Shown: in pieces, positions 28,035-37,750 of the stretch
Numbering within the stretch: the stretch's first letter is position 1
Layout of the letters: the number at the start of each line of letters is the position of its first letter
Source: Piscinibacter caeni
GTDB taxonomy: Bacteria; Pseudomonadota; Gammaproteobacteria; Burkholderiales; Burkholderiaceae_C
Reading direction: 5' to 3'
Assembly (NCBI GenBank): GCA_003265685.1
Contig: KZ836117.1
Coordinates: forward strand, 3,989-58,337
Length of the DNA stretch: 54,349 bases
Program-made: the position numbers and the translations under genes
The notes under the pieces: model-generated
Databases searched by the model: none
Seen by the model: the letters and a program-made list of their open reading frames with translations, nothing else
Told to the model about the DNA's origin: nothing

Positions 28035-29749
28035 TGCGGGCGCAGGGCCCCGCCGAGGCGTCCGCGTCCGGCGCGTGGTGGCTCGCCGCGCTGCTGGCCG
28101 TCGCGCTGCCGCCGCTGCTGGCGTTCAATCTCCCGCCCTCGTCGACCTTCCTCAACCAGGCGGCCGCGCTGATCGGCTGGTCGCTCTGGCTGCTGCTGCT
28201 GGCCGGCGTGCTGCCGCGGCCGGCGCGGCCGGGCCCGGGCCTCGCGGCGCTGCTGGGCGCCTTCGCGGTGATCGGCCTGGCCGCGCTCGGCTCGATGGCC
28301 TGGGCTGGCCTGCCCGGCACGCTCGGCCTGTCCGCCCTCGGCCTGCTCGCGGCGGCCGCGCTGACCGCCTGGATCGCCGCCGCGCTGTGCAGCGCCGGGC
28401 ACGGCGAGCGCGCCTTCGAGGCCTTCTGCGGCGCGCTGGTGCTGGCCGGCGCGCTCAGCACGGTGGTCGGCCTGGTGCAGGCCTTCGCGCCCGAGCTTGC
28501 GGACGGCTTCTGGGTGGCCGCCACCGGCGCCGGTGGGCGCGCGGTCGGCAACCTGCGCCAGCCCAACCACCTGAGCAGCCTGCTGCTGTGGGCCATGATC
28601 GCCGTCGTCCCGCTGCTGCGCACGCGCCGCCTGCCCTGGCCGGTGGCGCTGCCGCTGTTCCTGCTGATGCTGTTCGGCGTGGTGCTGACCGGCTCGCGCA
28701 CCGGGCTGCTGGGCACCTTGCTGCTGGCCGCCTGGGGCGCGCTGGACCGCAGCCTGGAGCGCCGCACCCGGCTGATGCTGGTGCTCGCGCCGGTGGCCGG
28801 CGCGCTGCTGTGGCTCGGCATGGCCGAGTGGGCGCGGCTGCACGACAGCGTGTTCGCCGGCGAGGCGCAGCTGCGCCAGGCGGACCCGAGCAGCTCGCGC
28901 TTCGGCATCTGGAAGAACACCCTGAGCCTGATCGCGATGCATCCGTGGCTGGGCGTGGGCTTCGGCGAGTTCAATTTCGCCTGGACGCTGACGCCGTTCC
29001 CGGGCCGCCCGGTGGCCTTCTTCGACCACACGCACAACCTGGAGCTGCAGCTGGCCGTCGAGCTGGGCCTGCCGCTGGCGGCACTGGTGCTGGCGCTGCT
29101 GGCGCGTGCGCTGTGGGAGGCCTGGCGGGCGGCGCGCGCGGCGCCGACGCTGCGCGCCGCGCTGGTGCTGGTGCTGATGGCGGCGCTGCACTCGCAGTTC
29201 GAGTACCCGCTGTGGTACGCCTACTTCCTGCTGCCGGCCGCCTTCGCGTTCGGCCTGTGCCTGGGCGAGCCGGCATCCGGCGCCGCCAGCGGGCGCTGGC
29301 CGGCCGGCGTGGCCGCGGCGCTGCTGCTGCTGCTGGGCAGCCTGGCCTCGGTGGCCGACTACTGGCGCGTCGTCGTGATCTTCCAGCCGCCGGCGGGCGC
29401 GCCCTCGCTCGCCCAGCGCATCGAGGACGGGCGGCGCAGCTGGCTGTTCGGCCACCATGGCGACTACGCGGCCGCCACCGTGTCCGAGCATCCCTCGCAG
29501 GTGATGCCGGCGTTCGACCGCGCCACGCACTACCTGCTCGACACCCGGCTGATGATGGCCTGGGCCAACGCGCTGGCCGAGTCCGGGCAGATCGACCGGG
29601 CGCGTCACCTCGCGCAGCGCCTGCGCGAGTTCCGCAACGAGCAGTCGGCGGAGTACTTCGCCGACTGCGACGACGCGCCGATGGCCGACCGCCGGCCCTA
29701 CCAGTGCGTGCCGCCGGCGGTGCAGCTCGACTACCGCGCGTTCAGGTAG
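28034..29749 (+). CDS. PglL/TfpO-type pilin O-oligosaccharyltransferase
   Basis: A 571-residue protein with about twelve membrane segments. The N-terminal [18 protein letters not shown] matches the PglL_A region, [15 protein letters not shown] and [19 protein letters not shown] match the Wzy_C ligase domain (including the conserved His of the periplasmic loop), and a soluble C-terminal tail follows. Such enzymes transfer lipid-linked glycan to Ser/Thr of pilin. The position after two pilins and TfpX supports a pilin substrate, although PglL enzymes can be general. The start is ATG 28034, or GTG 28031 directly before it. The 3' end overlaps convergent moaC by 8 bases. Confidence 0.88.
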   Translation: MRAQGPAEASASGAWWLAALLAVALPPLLAFNLPPSSTFLNQAAALIGWSLWLLLLAGVLPRPARPGPGLAALLGAFAVIGLAALGSMAWAGLPGTLGLSALGLLAAAALTAWIAAALCSAGHGERAFEAFCGALVLAGALSTVVGLVQAFAPELADGFWVAATGAGGRAVGNLRQPNHLSSLLLWAMIAVVPLLRTRRLPWPVALPLFLLMLFGVVLTGSRTGLLGTLLLAAWGALDRSLERRTRLMLVLAPVAGALLWLGMAEWARLHDSVFAGEAQLRQADPSSSRFGIWKNTLSLIAMHPWLGVGFGEFNFAWTLTPFPGRPVAFFDHTHNLELQLAVELGLPLAALVLALLARALWEAWRAARAAPTLRAALVLVLMAALHSQFEYPLWYAYFLLPAAFAFGLCLGEPASGAASGRWPAGVAAALLLLLGSLASVADYWRVVVIFQPPAGAPSLAQRIEDGRRSWLFGHHGDYAAATVSEHPSQVMPAFDRATHYLLDTRLMMAWANALAESGQIDRARHLAQRLREFRNEQSAEYFADCDDAPMADRRPYQCVPPAVQLDYRAFR

Positions 29750-30233
29750 CCGCGGCCACCCAGTCGCCGCTCTTGCCGCCGTGTTTCTCGAGCACGCGGA
29801 TGCCGTCCATGACCATGCCGCGGTCGGCGGCCTTGCACATGTCGTAGACGGTCAGCAGGCCCACCTGCACGGCCGTCAGTGCCTCCATCTCGACGCCGGT
29901 GCGGCCGAGCGTCTCGACCTGCGCGGTGCAATGCACGCTGCTGGCCGCCGCGTCGAGCACGAACTCGACGGCGACGCGCGTGATCGGCAGCGGGTGGCAC
30001 AGCGGCACCAGCTCGCTGGTGCGCTTGGCCGCCTGGATGGCGGCGATGCGCGCCACGCCGAGCACGTCGCCCTTCTTCGCGCTGCCCGAGGCGATCAGCG
30101 CCAGCGTGGCCGGCTGCATGCGGATCGTGCCGGTGGCGCGCGCGACGCGGTGCGTCTCGGCCTTGGCCGAGACGTCCACCATGTGGGCCTGGCCCTGGGC
30201 ATCGAAATGGGTCAGCGGGCTGGGATCGGACAT
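29742..30233 (-). CDS. moaC: Cyclic pyranopterin monophosphate synthase MoaC
   Basis: MoaC (163 aa) completes cyclic pyranopterin monophosphate in molybdenum-cofactor synthesis, acting after MoaA. Active-site segments are intact: HMVDVSAK near the N-terminus, LCHPLPIT with the conserved His, [10 protein letters not shown] with the two Glu, and MCKAADRGM with the Asp and Lys. The ATG at 30233 ([20 protein letters not shown]) is the family start. It stands alone on the minus strand between pglL and the M48 protease, with no other moa gene in view. Confidence 0.96.
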   Translation of the reverse strand: MSDPSPLTHFDAQGQAHMVDVSAKAETHRVARATGTIRMQPATLALIASGSAKKGDVLGVARIAAIQAAKRTSELVPLCHPLPITRVAVEFVLDAAASSVHCTAQVETLGRTGVEMEALTAVQVGLLTVYDMCKAADRGMVMDGIRVLEKHGGKSGDWVAAAT

Positions 30234-30295
30234 GGAAACACGTGGGAAACGAATCCGGCGCATCATAGCCAGCCGTTTCACGCCGCCCGCTTGGT

Positions 30296-31882
30296 TTGTC
30301 CCTTCCCGCCTCCCGCTTCCGCCGCCCCGTCGTGGCCGCCTGCGTGGCCGCGCTGCTGGCCGCGTCCTGGCCCGCGCAGGCGCAGGTCAACCTGCCCGCG
30401 CTGGGCGATTCGGCCAACGAGGATTTCGCCGTCTCGACCGAGCGCCGCGTCGGCGAGCAGATCATGCGCGAGATCCGGCGTGACCCGGACTACCTCGACG
30501 ACCCGCTGCTGCTCGAGTACCTGCGCACGCTGTGGTCGCCGCTGGTCGCGCAGGCGCGCGCCAACGGCAGCATCACGCCCGACATCGACCCGCGCTTCGC
30601 CTGGGAGGCCTTCCTGGTGCGCGACCGCAGCGTCAACGCCTTCGCGCTGCCCGGCGGCTATGTCGGCGTGCACCTGGGGCTGATCGCCATCACCGCCACG
30701 CGTGATGAGCTGGCCTCGGTGCTGGCGCACGAGCTGACGCACGTCACGCAGCGGCACATCGCGCGCAGCATCACCAACAGCAAGCGCCAGTCGCTGATCG
30801 GCATCGCGGCGATGATCATCGGCGTGATCGCCGCGTCCCGCTCGCGCAATACCGACGGGGCCAACGCGGCCATCATGGGCGGCCAGGCGGCGGCGATCCA
30901 GGGCCAGCTCAACTTCTCGCGCGACATGGAGCGCGAGGCCGACCGCATCGGCTTCCAGGTGATGACCGGCGCCGGCTTTGCGCCCTGGGGCATGGCCGCG
31001 ATGTTCGAGAAGCTCGACCATGCCGCGCGCCTGAACGACAACGGCAGCTACCCCTACCTGCGCACCCACCCGCTGACCAGCGAGCGCATCGGCGAGGCGC
31101 GCGCCCGCATGGGCACCGACGCAGCCGGGGCGCTCGACCGCCTGCCCGGCACCGGCAACCCGTTCGAGCACGCGCTGGCGCAGGCGCGCGCCCAGGTGCT
31201 GATGGACGCCCGGGTCGACGCGCTGCGCCGCGCCCAGTCGCTCGACGCGCCGCGTGCCGACGCGAGCCCCGCGCAGCGTCTGGCCGACTACTACGCCAGC
31301 GCGCTGGCCTCGCTGCTGCTGAAGGAGCCGGCGCGGGTCGACGCGGCGCTCGGCCGCGCCGAGGCGGTGCTGGCCAACAACCCGCGCCAGGAGCCGCGCG
31401 CGCAGCGCACGCTCGCCTTCCTGCGCGCCCAGCTGCAGCTCGGCCGCGGCGACGCGCGTGCGGCGCTGGCCACGCTCGCGCCCTATACCGGCGACGGCTC
31501 GCGTGCCGGCGCGCTCGCGCTGGCCGAGGTGGCCCTGGCGCTGCCCGCCGACGACCCGGCCGTCAAGCGCAGCGCCGACGAGCTGCAGACGCGCGTGGCC
31601 GGCCAGCCGGGCGACGCCACCTCGTGGAACCTGCTGTCGCGCCTGTGGGGCCGGCTCGACCAGCCGCTGCGCGCGCTGCGCGCCGAGGGCGAGGCGCAGT
31701 ACGCGCTGGGCGACCTGCCCGGCGCGCTCGACCGCTGGCGCGCCGGCCAGCGCCTGGCGCGCGGCGGCGGCAACCGGCCGGCCGACTTCATCGAGGCCTC
31801 GGTGATCGACGCGCGGGTGCGCGACGTGCAGGCCCAGCTGCGCGCGCTGGCGATCGAGCAGGGGCGGCTGCCGCCGCAGTGA
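30296..31882 (+). CDS. Secreted M48-family metalloprotease with TPR tail (BepA-like)
   Basis: A 528-residue periplasmic protease resembling BepA, which degrades or chaperones misassembled outer-membrane proteins. It has a signal peptide (1-30, ending AQAQ), an M48 domain with zinc motif HELTH (145-149) and the third ligand in EREADRIG, and a C-terminal half of helical TPR-like repeats. No ATG exists at the start; TTG 30296 gives a complete signal peptide and is chosen for that reason. Alternative GTG codons nearby would truncate it. It is divergent from moaC with 62 bases between, and 42 bases separate it from the next gene. Confidence 0.9.
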   Translation: MSLPASRFRRPVVAACVAALLAASWPAQAQVNLPALGDSANEDFAVSTERRVGEQIMREIRRDPDYLDDPLLLEYLRTLWSPLVAQARANGSITPDIDPRFAWEAFLVRDRSVNAFALPGGYVGVHLGLIAITATRDELASVLAHELTHVTQRHIARSITNSKRQSLIGIAAMIIGVIAASRSRNTDGANAAIMGGQAAAIQGQLNFSRDMEREADRIGFQVMTGAGFAPWGMAAMFEKLDHAARLNDNGSYPYLRTHPLTSERIGEARARMGTDAAGALDRLPGTGNPFEHALAQARAQVLMDARVDALRRAQSLDAPRADASPAQRLADYYASALASLLLKEPARVDAALGRAEAVLANNPRQEPRAQRTLAFLRAQLQLGRGDARAALATLAPYTGDGSRAGALALAEVALALPADDPAVKRSADELQTRVAGQPGDATSWNLLSRLWGRLDQPLRALRAEGEAQYALGDLPGALDRWRAGQRLARGGGNRPADFIEASVIDARVRDVQAQLRALAIEQGRLPPQ

Positions 31883-31924
31883 GCTGGGCCTAGACTCGCG
31901 CGCAACGGCAGCGCGGAGTCCTCC

Positions 31925-34900
31925 ATGCGGGTATCGGTTCGATGCGGGTTCGCGGCGGCGGCGGCGCTGCTGGCGCCACTCGTGCACGCGGTCACGATCG
32001 CCGCGGCCAGCCCGCAGGGCGAGGTGGCCCAGGTGCGCCAGGTGGCGGTGCGCTTCAGCGAGGCGGTGGTGCCGCTGGGCGATCTGCGCCAGGCCGACCC
32101 AATGGCCATCGCCTGCCAGGGGGCGGTGTTTCCCGGCAGCGGCCGCTGGGCCAACGAGCGGCAGTGGCTGTACGACTTCGCCGAGCCCCTGCCGCCGGGG
32201 GTGCGCTGCAGCGTCAGGCTGCGCCCCGGCTGGAAGCCGCTGACCGGCAACCTGAGTGGCGCGAGCGAGTTCGCTTTCTCCACCGGCGGGCCGGCGGTGA
32301 TCGTTGCCGACCCCTACGCGGGATCGACCATCGAGGAAGACCAGCATGTGCTGCTGCGCCTGAACGGCCCGGCCGTGGCCGAGAGCGTGGCGGCCAACGC
32401 CTGGTGCGAGGTCGAGGGCATCGGGGAACGGGTGCCGCTGCGCCTCGTCGGCGGGCCCGAGCGCGAGGCGGTGCTGAAGGCGCGCCGGCTCGACGCCAAG
32501 GCGGCCGCGCGGGCCCTGCTCGTCACCTGCCAGCGCCCGCTGCCACCCGAGGCGCGGGTGCGCCTGGTGTGGGGCAAGGGCATCGCGGCGCAACTCGACC
32601 CGAAGGTGCTGACCAGCGTCGAGCAGCGCTTCGACTACACCGTGCGCGCCCGGTTCACCGCCGAGTTCAGCTGCGAGCGCGAGCGTGCCGAGGCGCCCTG
32701 CCTGCCGATCCGCCCGCTGGTCGTGCGCTTCTCGGCCCCGGTGCCGCGGGCGCAGGTGCAGCAGGTGCGCCTGGTGCCCGAGGGGGGTGCTGCGGTGGCG
32801 CCGAAATTCGACAAGGACGACAAGGCGGCCGAAGTGTCGGAGCTGCAGTTCCCGGTGCCGCAGGCCGAGAACGCGCGCTTTCGCATCGAGTTGCCGGCCG
32901 GCCTGAAGGACACCAGCGGCCGTGCGCTCGCCAACGCCGCGAGCCTTCCGCTCGCCGTGGCCACCGGCGCCGCGCCGCCGATCGCCAAGTTCGCCGCCGC
33001 GCCCTTCGGCGTGATCGAGCGGGCCGATCCGGTGCTGCCGATCACGCTGCGCCACGTGCAGGGCGACCTGCGGCCCGGCGCGCCGCTGGGCCAGGTGCGC
33101 GACCGGCGCCTGACCAGCGACGAGGACATCCTCGCCTGGCTGGGCAAGCTGCGCCGCTACCACGAGACCCAGCTCAGCGCGCGCGAGGCCGGCCTGCCGG
33201 AGCGCGAGTGGTTCGAGACGGTGGAGGAGACCAACGCCAAGGGCAAGCGGGTGCAGCGCAAGGTCGAGCGCTACGTCGCCACACGCGAGCTGGCGCTGCT
33301 CGCCAAGGACACGCAGGCGCGCCGCCTCGAGCTGCCGCAGCTCGCGGGCGGTGACCCGCGGCCCTTCGAGGTGGTGGGCATCCCGCTGTCCGAGCCGGGT
33401 TACCACGTGGTCGAGGTCGAGTCGCGCCGCCTGGGCAAAGCGCTGCTCGACAAGCAGGCGCCGATGTACGTGCGCACCGGCGTGCTGGTCACCAACCTCG
33501 GCGTGCACCTGAAGCAGGGGCGCGAGAACACGGTCGTCTGGGTGACCACGCTGGACCGCGGCAAGCCGGTGGCCGGCGCCGAGGTGACGATCCGCGATTG
33601 CCGCGGCGAGCAACTGTGGAGCGGCCGCACCGGTGCCGACGGCCTGGCGCGCGCGCCGCAGGGCTTCGAGGTCTCGGTCGAAGGCTGCATCGCCGACGAG
33701 GGCCTGTTCGTCAGCGCGCGCCACACGGATGCCCAGGGCGTCACCGACCTGGCCTTCGTGTTCGGCAGCTGGCAGCAAGGCATCGAGCCCTGGCGCTTCA
33801 ACCTGCCGGTGGCGCAGGGCCCGGAGCCGGACCTGCGCGTGCACAGCGTGCTCGACCGCAGCCTGCTGCGCGCCGGCGAGACGGTCTCGATGAAGCACTT
33901 CGTGCGCGTCGAGACGTCCACCGGCCTCACGATGCCCAAGGCCGAAAGCCTGCCCGACCGCGTGAAGATCATCCACGAGGGCAGCGGCCAGGAGTTCGTG
34001 CAGCCGCTGGCCTGGAAGGCCGGTGCGCGCAGCGCGGTGTCGAGCTGGAACATCCCGGCCGCTGCCAGGCTGGGCAGCTACCGCATCGTGCTGGAGGACA
34101 GCCGCGCCGGCGAGGAGCGGCCGCGCCGCTGGGAGAGCGGCGAGTTCCGCGTCGAGGAGTTCCGCGTGCCGCTGGTCGACGCGCGCCTCGTGCCGCCGAA
34201 GGAGGCGGCCATCGCGCCGGCCACGCTCAGCCTGGCCGGCCAGCTCAACCACATGAGCGGCGGCGCGATGGCCGGCGCGCCGGTCAAGGTGAGCGCCCTG
34301 CAGCGCCCGCGCGATGCGGCGCCGGCCGGCTACGACGAGTTCTCGTTCGCGCCGCCGCGCGACCTCGCCCGGATGGAGGTCGATCCGGACGAGAACGCCG
34401 CCGCCCGCGGCCGCATCGTGGCCGACAAGCTCGCGCTCGCCACCGATGCGCAGGGCGCCGTCGCCATCGTGCTGAAGGACCTGCCCGCGGTCACGCGCCC
34501 GAGCGAGCTGGTCACCGAGCTGACCTACAACGATCCGAACGGCGAGGCGCAGACCCTCGGCACCACCGTGCCGCTGTGGCCGGCGGCGGTGGTGCCGGGC
34601 ATCCAGGCGGCCTCGTGGGCCAGCGAGCGCGGCTCTGCGCGCTTCAGCGCGATCGCGCTCGACACGTCCGGCAAGCCGCTCGCCGGCCAGGCGCTCGAGG
34701 TGCGCGGCCGGCTCGCCCAGATCATCAGCACGCGCAAGCGCCTGGTCGGCGGCTTCTATGCCTACGACAACCGCACCGAGGTGCAGGAGCTCGGCACCCT
34801 GTGCAGCGGCAAGACCGACGAGCGCGGCCTGCTGCGCTGCGAGGCCGAGCTCAAGACCGCCGGCCAGGTGGAGCTGATCGTGCAGGCGAAGGACGCGCAG

Positions 34901-37750
34901 GGCCGCGCCGCGCAGGCCGCCACCAGCGTGTGGGTCACGCGCCAGGGCGAGCTCTGGTTCGCGCAGGACAACGACGACCGCATCGACCTGCTGCCCGAGA
35001 AGAAGCGCTACGAACCCGGCGAGACCGCGAAGCTGCAGCTGCGCATGCCGTTCCGCGAGGCGACCGCGCTGCTCGCCATCGAGCGCGAGGGCGTGATCGA
35101 AACGCGGGTCCTCACCGTGCGCGGCGACGATCCGACCATCGAGCTGAAGATCGACAAGGCCTGGGCGCCGAACGTCTATGTCAGCGTGCTGGCGCTGCGC
35201 GGGCGCATCCGCGAGGTGCCGTGGTACTCGTTCTTCCGCTGGGGCTGGCGCGCGCCGCTCGAATGGTGGCGCGCCTGGCGCGACGAGGGGCCGGCCTTCC
35301 AGGTGCCCACGGCGATGGTCGATCTCTCCAAGCCGGCCTTCAAGCTCGGCGTGGCGCAGCTGAAGGTGGGCCTGGCCGCGCACGAGCTGCAGGTGGCGGT
35401 GACGGCCGACCAGCCGCAGTACACGGTGCGCGGCACGGTGAAGGCGCGCGTGAAGGTCACGCAGGGTGGCCAGCCGATGGCGGGTGCCGAGGTCGCGTTC
35501 GCCGCGGTGGACGAGGGCCTGCTCGCGCTGCGCGAGAACACCAGCTGGGACCTGCTCTCCGCCATGCTGCGCCAGCGCGCCTGGGGCGTGGCAACGGCCA
35601 CCGGGCAGAGCGAGATCATCGGCCGGCGCCACTACGGCCGCAAGGCAGTGGCCGCGGGCGGCGGCGGCGGACGCGGCGGTGTGCGCGAGCTGTTCGACAC
35701 GCTGCTGCTGTGGCAGCCGAACGTGGCGCTCGATGCCAACGGCGAGGCGCTGATCGAGGTGCCGCTGAACGACTCGCTGACCAGCTTCCGCCTCGTCGCG
35801 GTGGCCGATGCGGGCGTGCAGCAATTCGGCAGCGGCTTCACGCGCGTGCGCGTGACGCAGGACCTGCAGGTGCTCTCCGGCCTGCCGCCGCTGGTGCGCG
35901 AGGGCGACCGTTTCGCCGCGATGCTGACCTTGCGCAACACCACCACGCGGCCGATGAAGGTCCGCGCGAGCCTGGCCGGCACGGTCAACGCGGGCGAGCA
36001 GATCGCGCGCACGCCGCTCGCCTTTCCGCCGCAGGAGCTGAGTCTCGCGGCCGGGGCCGCGCAGGAGATCCGCTGGCCGGTGGACGTGCCGGCCGAGGCC
36101 TTCAGCATCGCCTGGGAGGCGGCGGCCGAGGAGGTCGGCGGAAGCGCGAAAGACCGGCTCAAGCTCACGCAGCTGGTCACGAGCGCGGTGCCGCTGCGCG
36201 TGCTGCAGGCCACCCTGCAGCAGCTCGACGGCATCGCCACGCTGCCGGTGGCCGCGCCGGCCGATGCGCTGCCGACCAGCGGCCCGAAACGCGGCGGCCT
36301 GATCGTCGGCCTGCAGCCGAAACTGAGTGGCGCGCTGCCCGGCGTGCGGCGCTTCTTCGAAACCTACCCCTTCGTCTGCCTGGAGCAGAGAACCTCCAAG
36401 GCGGTCGGCCTGAAGGACGCAGCGCTGTGGGCGCTTCTGGCCAACCAGCTGCCGACCTACCTCGACGGTGACGGCCTCGCGAACTACTTCCCGCCGCGCG
36501 CCGACGACGGCAACCGCGGCAGCGACCGGCTCACCGCCTACGTGCTGGCGGCCACGCACGAGGCCGGCTTCGCGCTGCCCGAGGGCGCGCGCGACGCGAT
36601 GCTCGACGGGCTGACGGCGTTTGTCGAAGGCCGCATCCAACGCCGCTTCTGGTCGCCGCGGCCCGATGGCGACGTGCGCAAGCTCGCCGCGCTGGAGGCG
36701 CTCTCGCGCTACGGCCGGGTGCAGCCCAAGATGCTCGGCTCGATCAACCTCACGCCCAACGTGTGGCCTACCGCCGCAGTGATCGACTGGCTGCGCATCC
36801 TGCAGCGCGTCGAGGCCATTCCCGAGCGCGGCAAACGTATTGCCGAGGCGCAGCAGATCCTGCGCTCGCGCCTGAGCTACGGCGGCACGACGCTGCGCTT
36901 CTCCACCGAGGACGACGACTTCTGGTGGTGGCTGATGGAATCGGCCGACGCGAATGCGGCCAAGCTGATCCTCGCGGTGATCGACGAGCCGGACTGGAAG
37001 GACGACATTCCGCGCATGGTGGTGGGCAGCCTGGCGCGCCAGAAGCGGGGCGCCTGGCTCACGACCACGGCGAACCTGTGGGGTGCGCTGGCGCTCGACC
37101 GGTTCGCGGCGAAGTTCGAATCGCAGGCGGTCGGCGGGCGCAGCAGTGCGACGACCGGTGGCACCGCGCAGTCGCTCGACTGGGCACGCAACGCCAACGG
37201 CGGAAAGCTCAACCTGCCGTGGCCGGAAGGCGAGGGCAGCCTGAAGCTCACGCACGAGGGCGCCGGCAAGCCCTGGCTCAGCGTGCAGGCGCTCGCGGCG
37301 ATCCCGCTGAAGGAGCCGCTGCGCGCGGGCTACACGATCACGCGCAGCGTCAGCGCCGTCGAGCAGAAGAACCAGGCCGGCTGGTCGCGCGGCGACGTGC
37401 TGCGGGTGCGCCTGGAGATCGAGGCCCAGGGCGACATGACCTGGGTGGTGCTCAGCGACCCGGTGCCCGGCGGCGCCACCGTGCTCGGCTCCGGCCTCGC
37501 GCGCGATTCGCAGATCGCCACGCGCAACGAGCGGAAGGATGGCTCCGCCTGGGCGGCGTTCGAGGAGCGCAGCTTCGAGGCCTACCGCGCGTATTACGAA
37601 TACCTGCCGCGCGGCAAGCATGTCGTCGAGTACACCGTGCGGCTCAACAACCCGGGCCGCTTCGCGCTGCCGCCCACGCGTGTCGAGGCGATGTACGCGC
37701 CGGAGACCTTCGGCGAACTGCCCAACGCGCCCGTGGAGGTGGCCCCGTGA
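31925..37750 (+). CDS. Bacterial alpha-2-macroglobulin (YfhM-like) with thioester
   Basis: A 1941-residue periplasmic protease inhibitor. After a signal peptide (about 1-24, ending VHA) come many macroglobulin-type beta domains, then the A2M family region with the thioester motif CLEQ at Cys1485 and a helical thioester domain. E. coli YfhM/ECAM also has a CLEQ and works beside PBP1C, protecting the periplasm from foreign proteases. Here no lipobox Cys follows the signal peptide, so the protein may not be lipid-anchored as in E. coli. ATG 31925 has GGAG at 31915-31918. Its stop overlaps the pbpC start as GTGA. Confidence 0.94.
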   Translation: MRVSVRCGFAAAAALLAPLVHAVTIAAASPQGEVAQVRQVAVRFSEAVVPLGDLRQADPMAIACQGAVFPGSGRWANERQWLYDFAEPLPPGVRCSVRLRPGWKPLTGNLSGASEFAFSTGGPAVIVADPYAGSTIEEDQHVLLRLNGPAVAESVAANAWCEVEGIGERVPLRLVGGPEREAVLKARRLDAKAAARALLVTCQRPLPPEARVRLVWGKGIAAQLDPKVLTSVEQRFDYTVRARFTAEFSCERERAEAPCLPIRPLVVRFSAPVPRAQVQQVRLVPEGGAAVAPKFDKDDKAAEVSELQFPVPQAENARFRIELPAGLKDTSGRALANAASLPLAVATGAAPPIAKFAAAPFGVIERADPVLPITLRHVQGDLRPGAPLGQVRDRRLTSDEDILAWLGKLRRYHETQLSAREAGLPEREWFETVEETNAKGKRVQRKVERYVATRELALLAKDTQARRLELPQLAGGDPRPFEVVGIPLSEPGYHVVEVESRRLGKALLDKQAPMYVRTGVLVTNLGVHLKQGRENTVVWVTTLDRGKPVAGAEVTIRDCRGEQLWSGRTGADGLARAPQGFEVSVEGCIADEGLFVSARHTDAQGVTDLAFVFGSWQQGIEPWRFNLPVAQGPEPDLRVHSVLDRSLLRAGETVSMKHFVRVETSTGLTMPKAESLPDRVKIIHEGSGQEFVQPLAWKAGARSAVSSWNIPAAARLGSYRIVLEDSRAGEERPRRWESGEFRVEEFRVPLVDARLVPPKEAAIAPATLSLAGQLNHMSGGAMAGAPVKVSALQRPRDAAPAGYDEFSFAPPRDLARMEVDPDENAAARGRIVADKLALATDAQGAVAIVLKDLPAVTRPSELVTELTYNDPNGEAQTLGTTVPLWPAAVVPGIQAASWASERGSARFSAIALDTSGKPLAGQALEVRGRLAQIISTRKRLVGGFYAYDNRTEVQELGTLCSGKTDERGLLRCEAELKTAGQVELIVQAKDAQGRAAQAATSVWVTRQGELWFAQDNDDRIDLLPEKKRYEPGETAKLQLRMPFREATALLAIEREGVIETRVLTVRGDDPTIELKIDKAWAPNVYVSVLALRGRIREVPWYSFFRWGWRAPLEWWRAWRDEGPAFQVPTAMVDLSKPAFKLGVAQLKVGLAAHELQVAVTADQPQYTVRGTVKARVKVTQGGQPMAGAEVAFAAVDEGLLALRENTSWDLLSAMLRQRAWGVATATGQSEIIGRRHYGRKAVAAGGGGGRGGVRELFDTLLLWQPNVALDANGEALIEVPLNDSLTSFRLVAVADAGVQQFGSGFTRVRVTQDLQVLSGLPPLVREGDRFAAMLTLRNTTTRPMKVRASLAGTVNAGEQIARTPLAFPPQELSLAAGAAQEIRWPVDVPAEAFSIAWEAAAEEVGGSAKDRLKLTQLVTSAVPLRVLQATLQQLDGIATLPVAAPADALPTSGPKRGGLIVGLQPKLSGALPGVRRFFETYPFVCLEQRTSKAVGLKDAALWALLANQLPTYLDGDGLANYFPPRADDGNRGSDRLTAYVLAATHEAGFALPEGARDAMLDGLTAFVEGRIQRRFWSPRPDGDVRKLAALEALSRYGRVQPKMLGSINLTPNVWPTAAVIDWLRILQRVEAIPERGKRIAEAQQILRSRLSYGGTTLRFSTEDDDFWWWLMESADANAAKLILAVIDEPDWKDDIPRMVVGSLARQKRGAWLTTTANLWGALALDRFAAKFESQAVGGRSSATTGGTAQSLDWARNANGGKLNLPWPEGEGSLKLTHEGAGKPWLSVQALAAIPLKEPLRAGYTITRSVSAVEQKNQAGWSRGDVLRVRLEIEAQGDMTWVVLSDPVPGGATVLGSGLARDSQIATRNERKDGSAWAAFEERSFEAYRAYYEYLPRGKHVVEYTVRLNNPGRFALPPTRVEAMYAPETFGELPNAPVEVAP

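Noticed and set aside
30278-37621. A 2447-codon open frame on the minus strand opposite the M48 protease and alpha-2-macroglobulin genes
   Set aside because: It is low in complexity (Arg, Ala, His, Val-rich), has no domain, and lies opposite two well-supported genes. Long antisense frames are expected where GC-rich codons avoid stops in the complementary frame.
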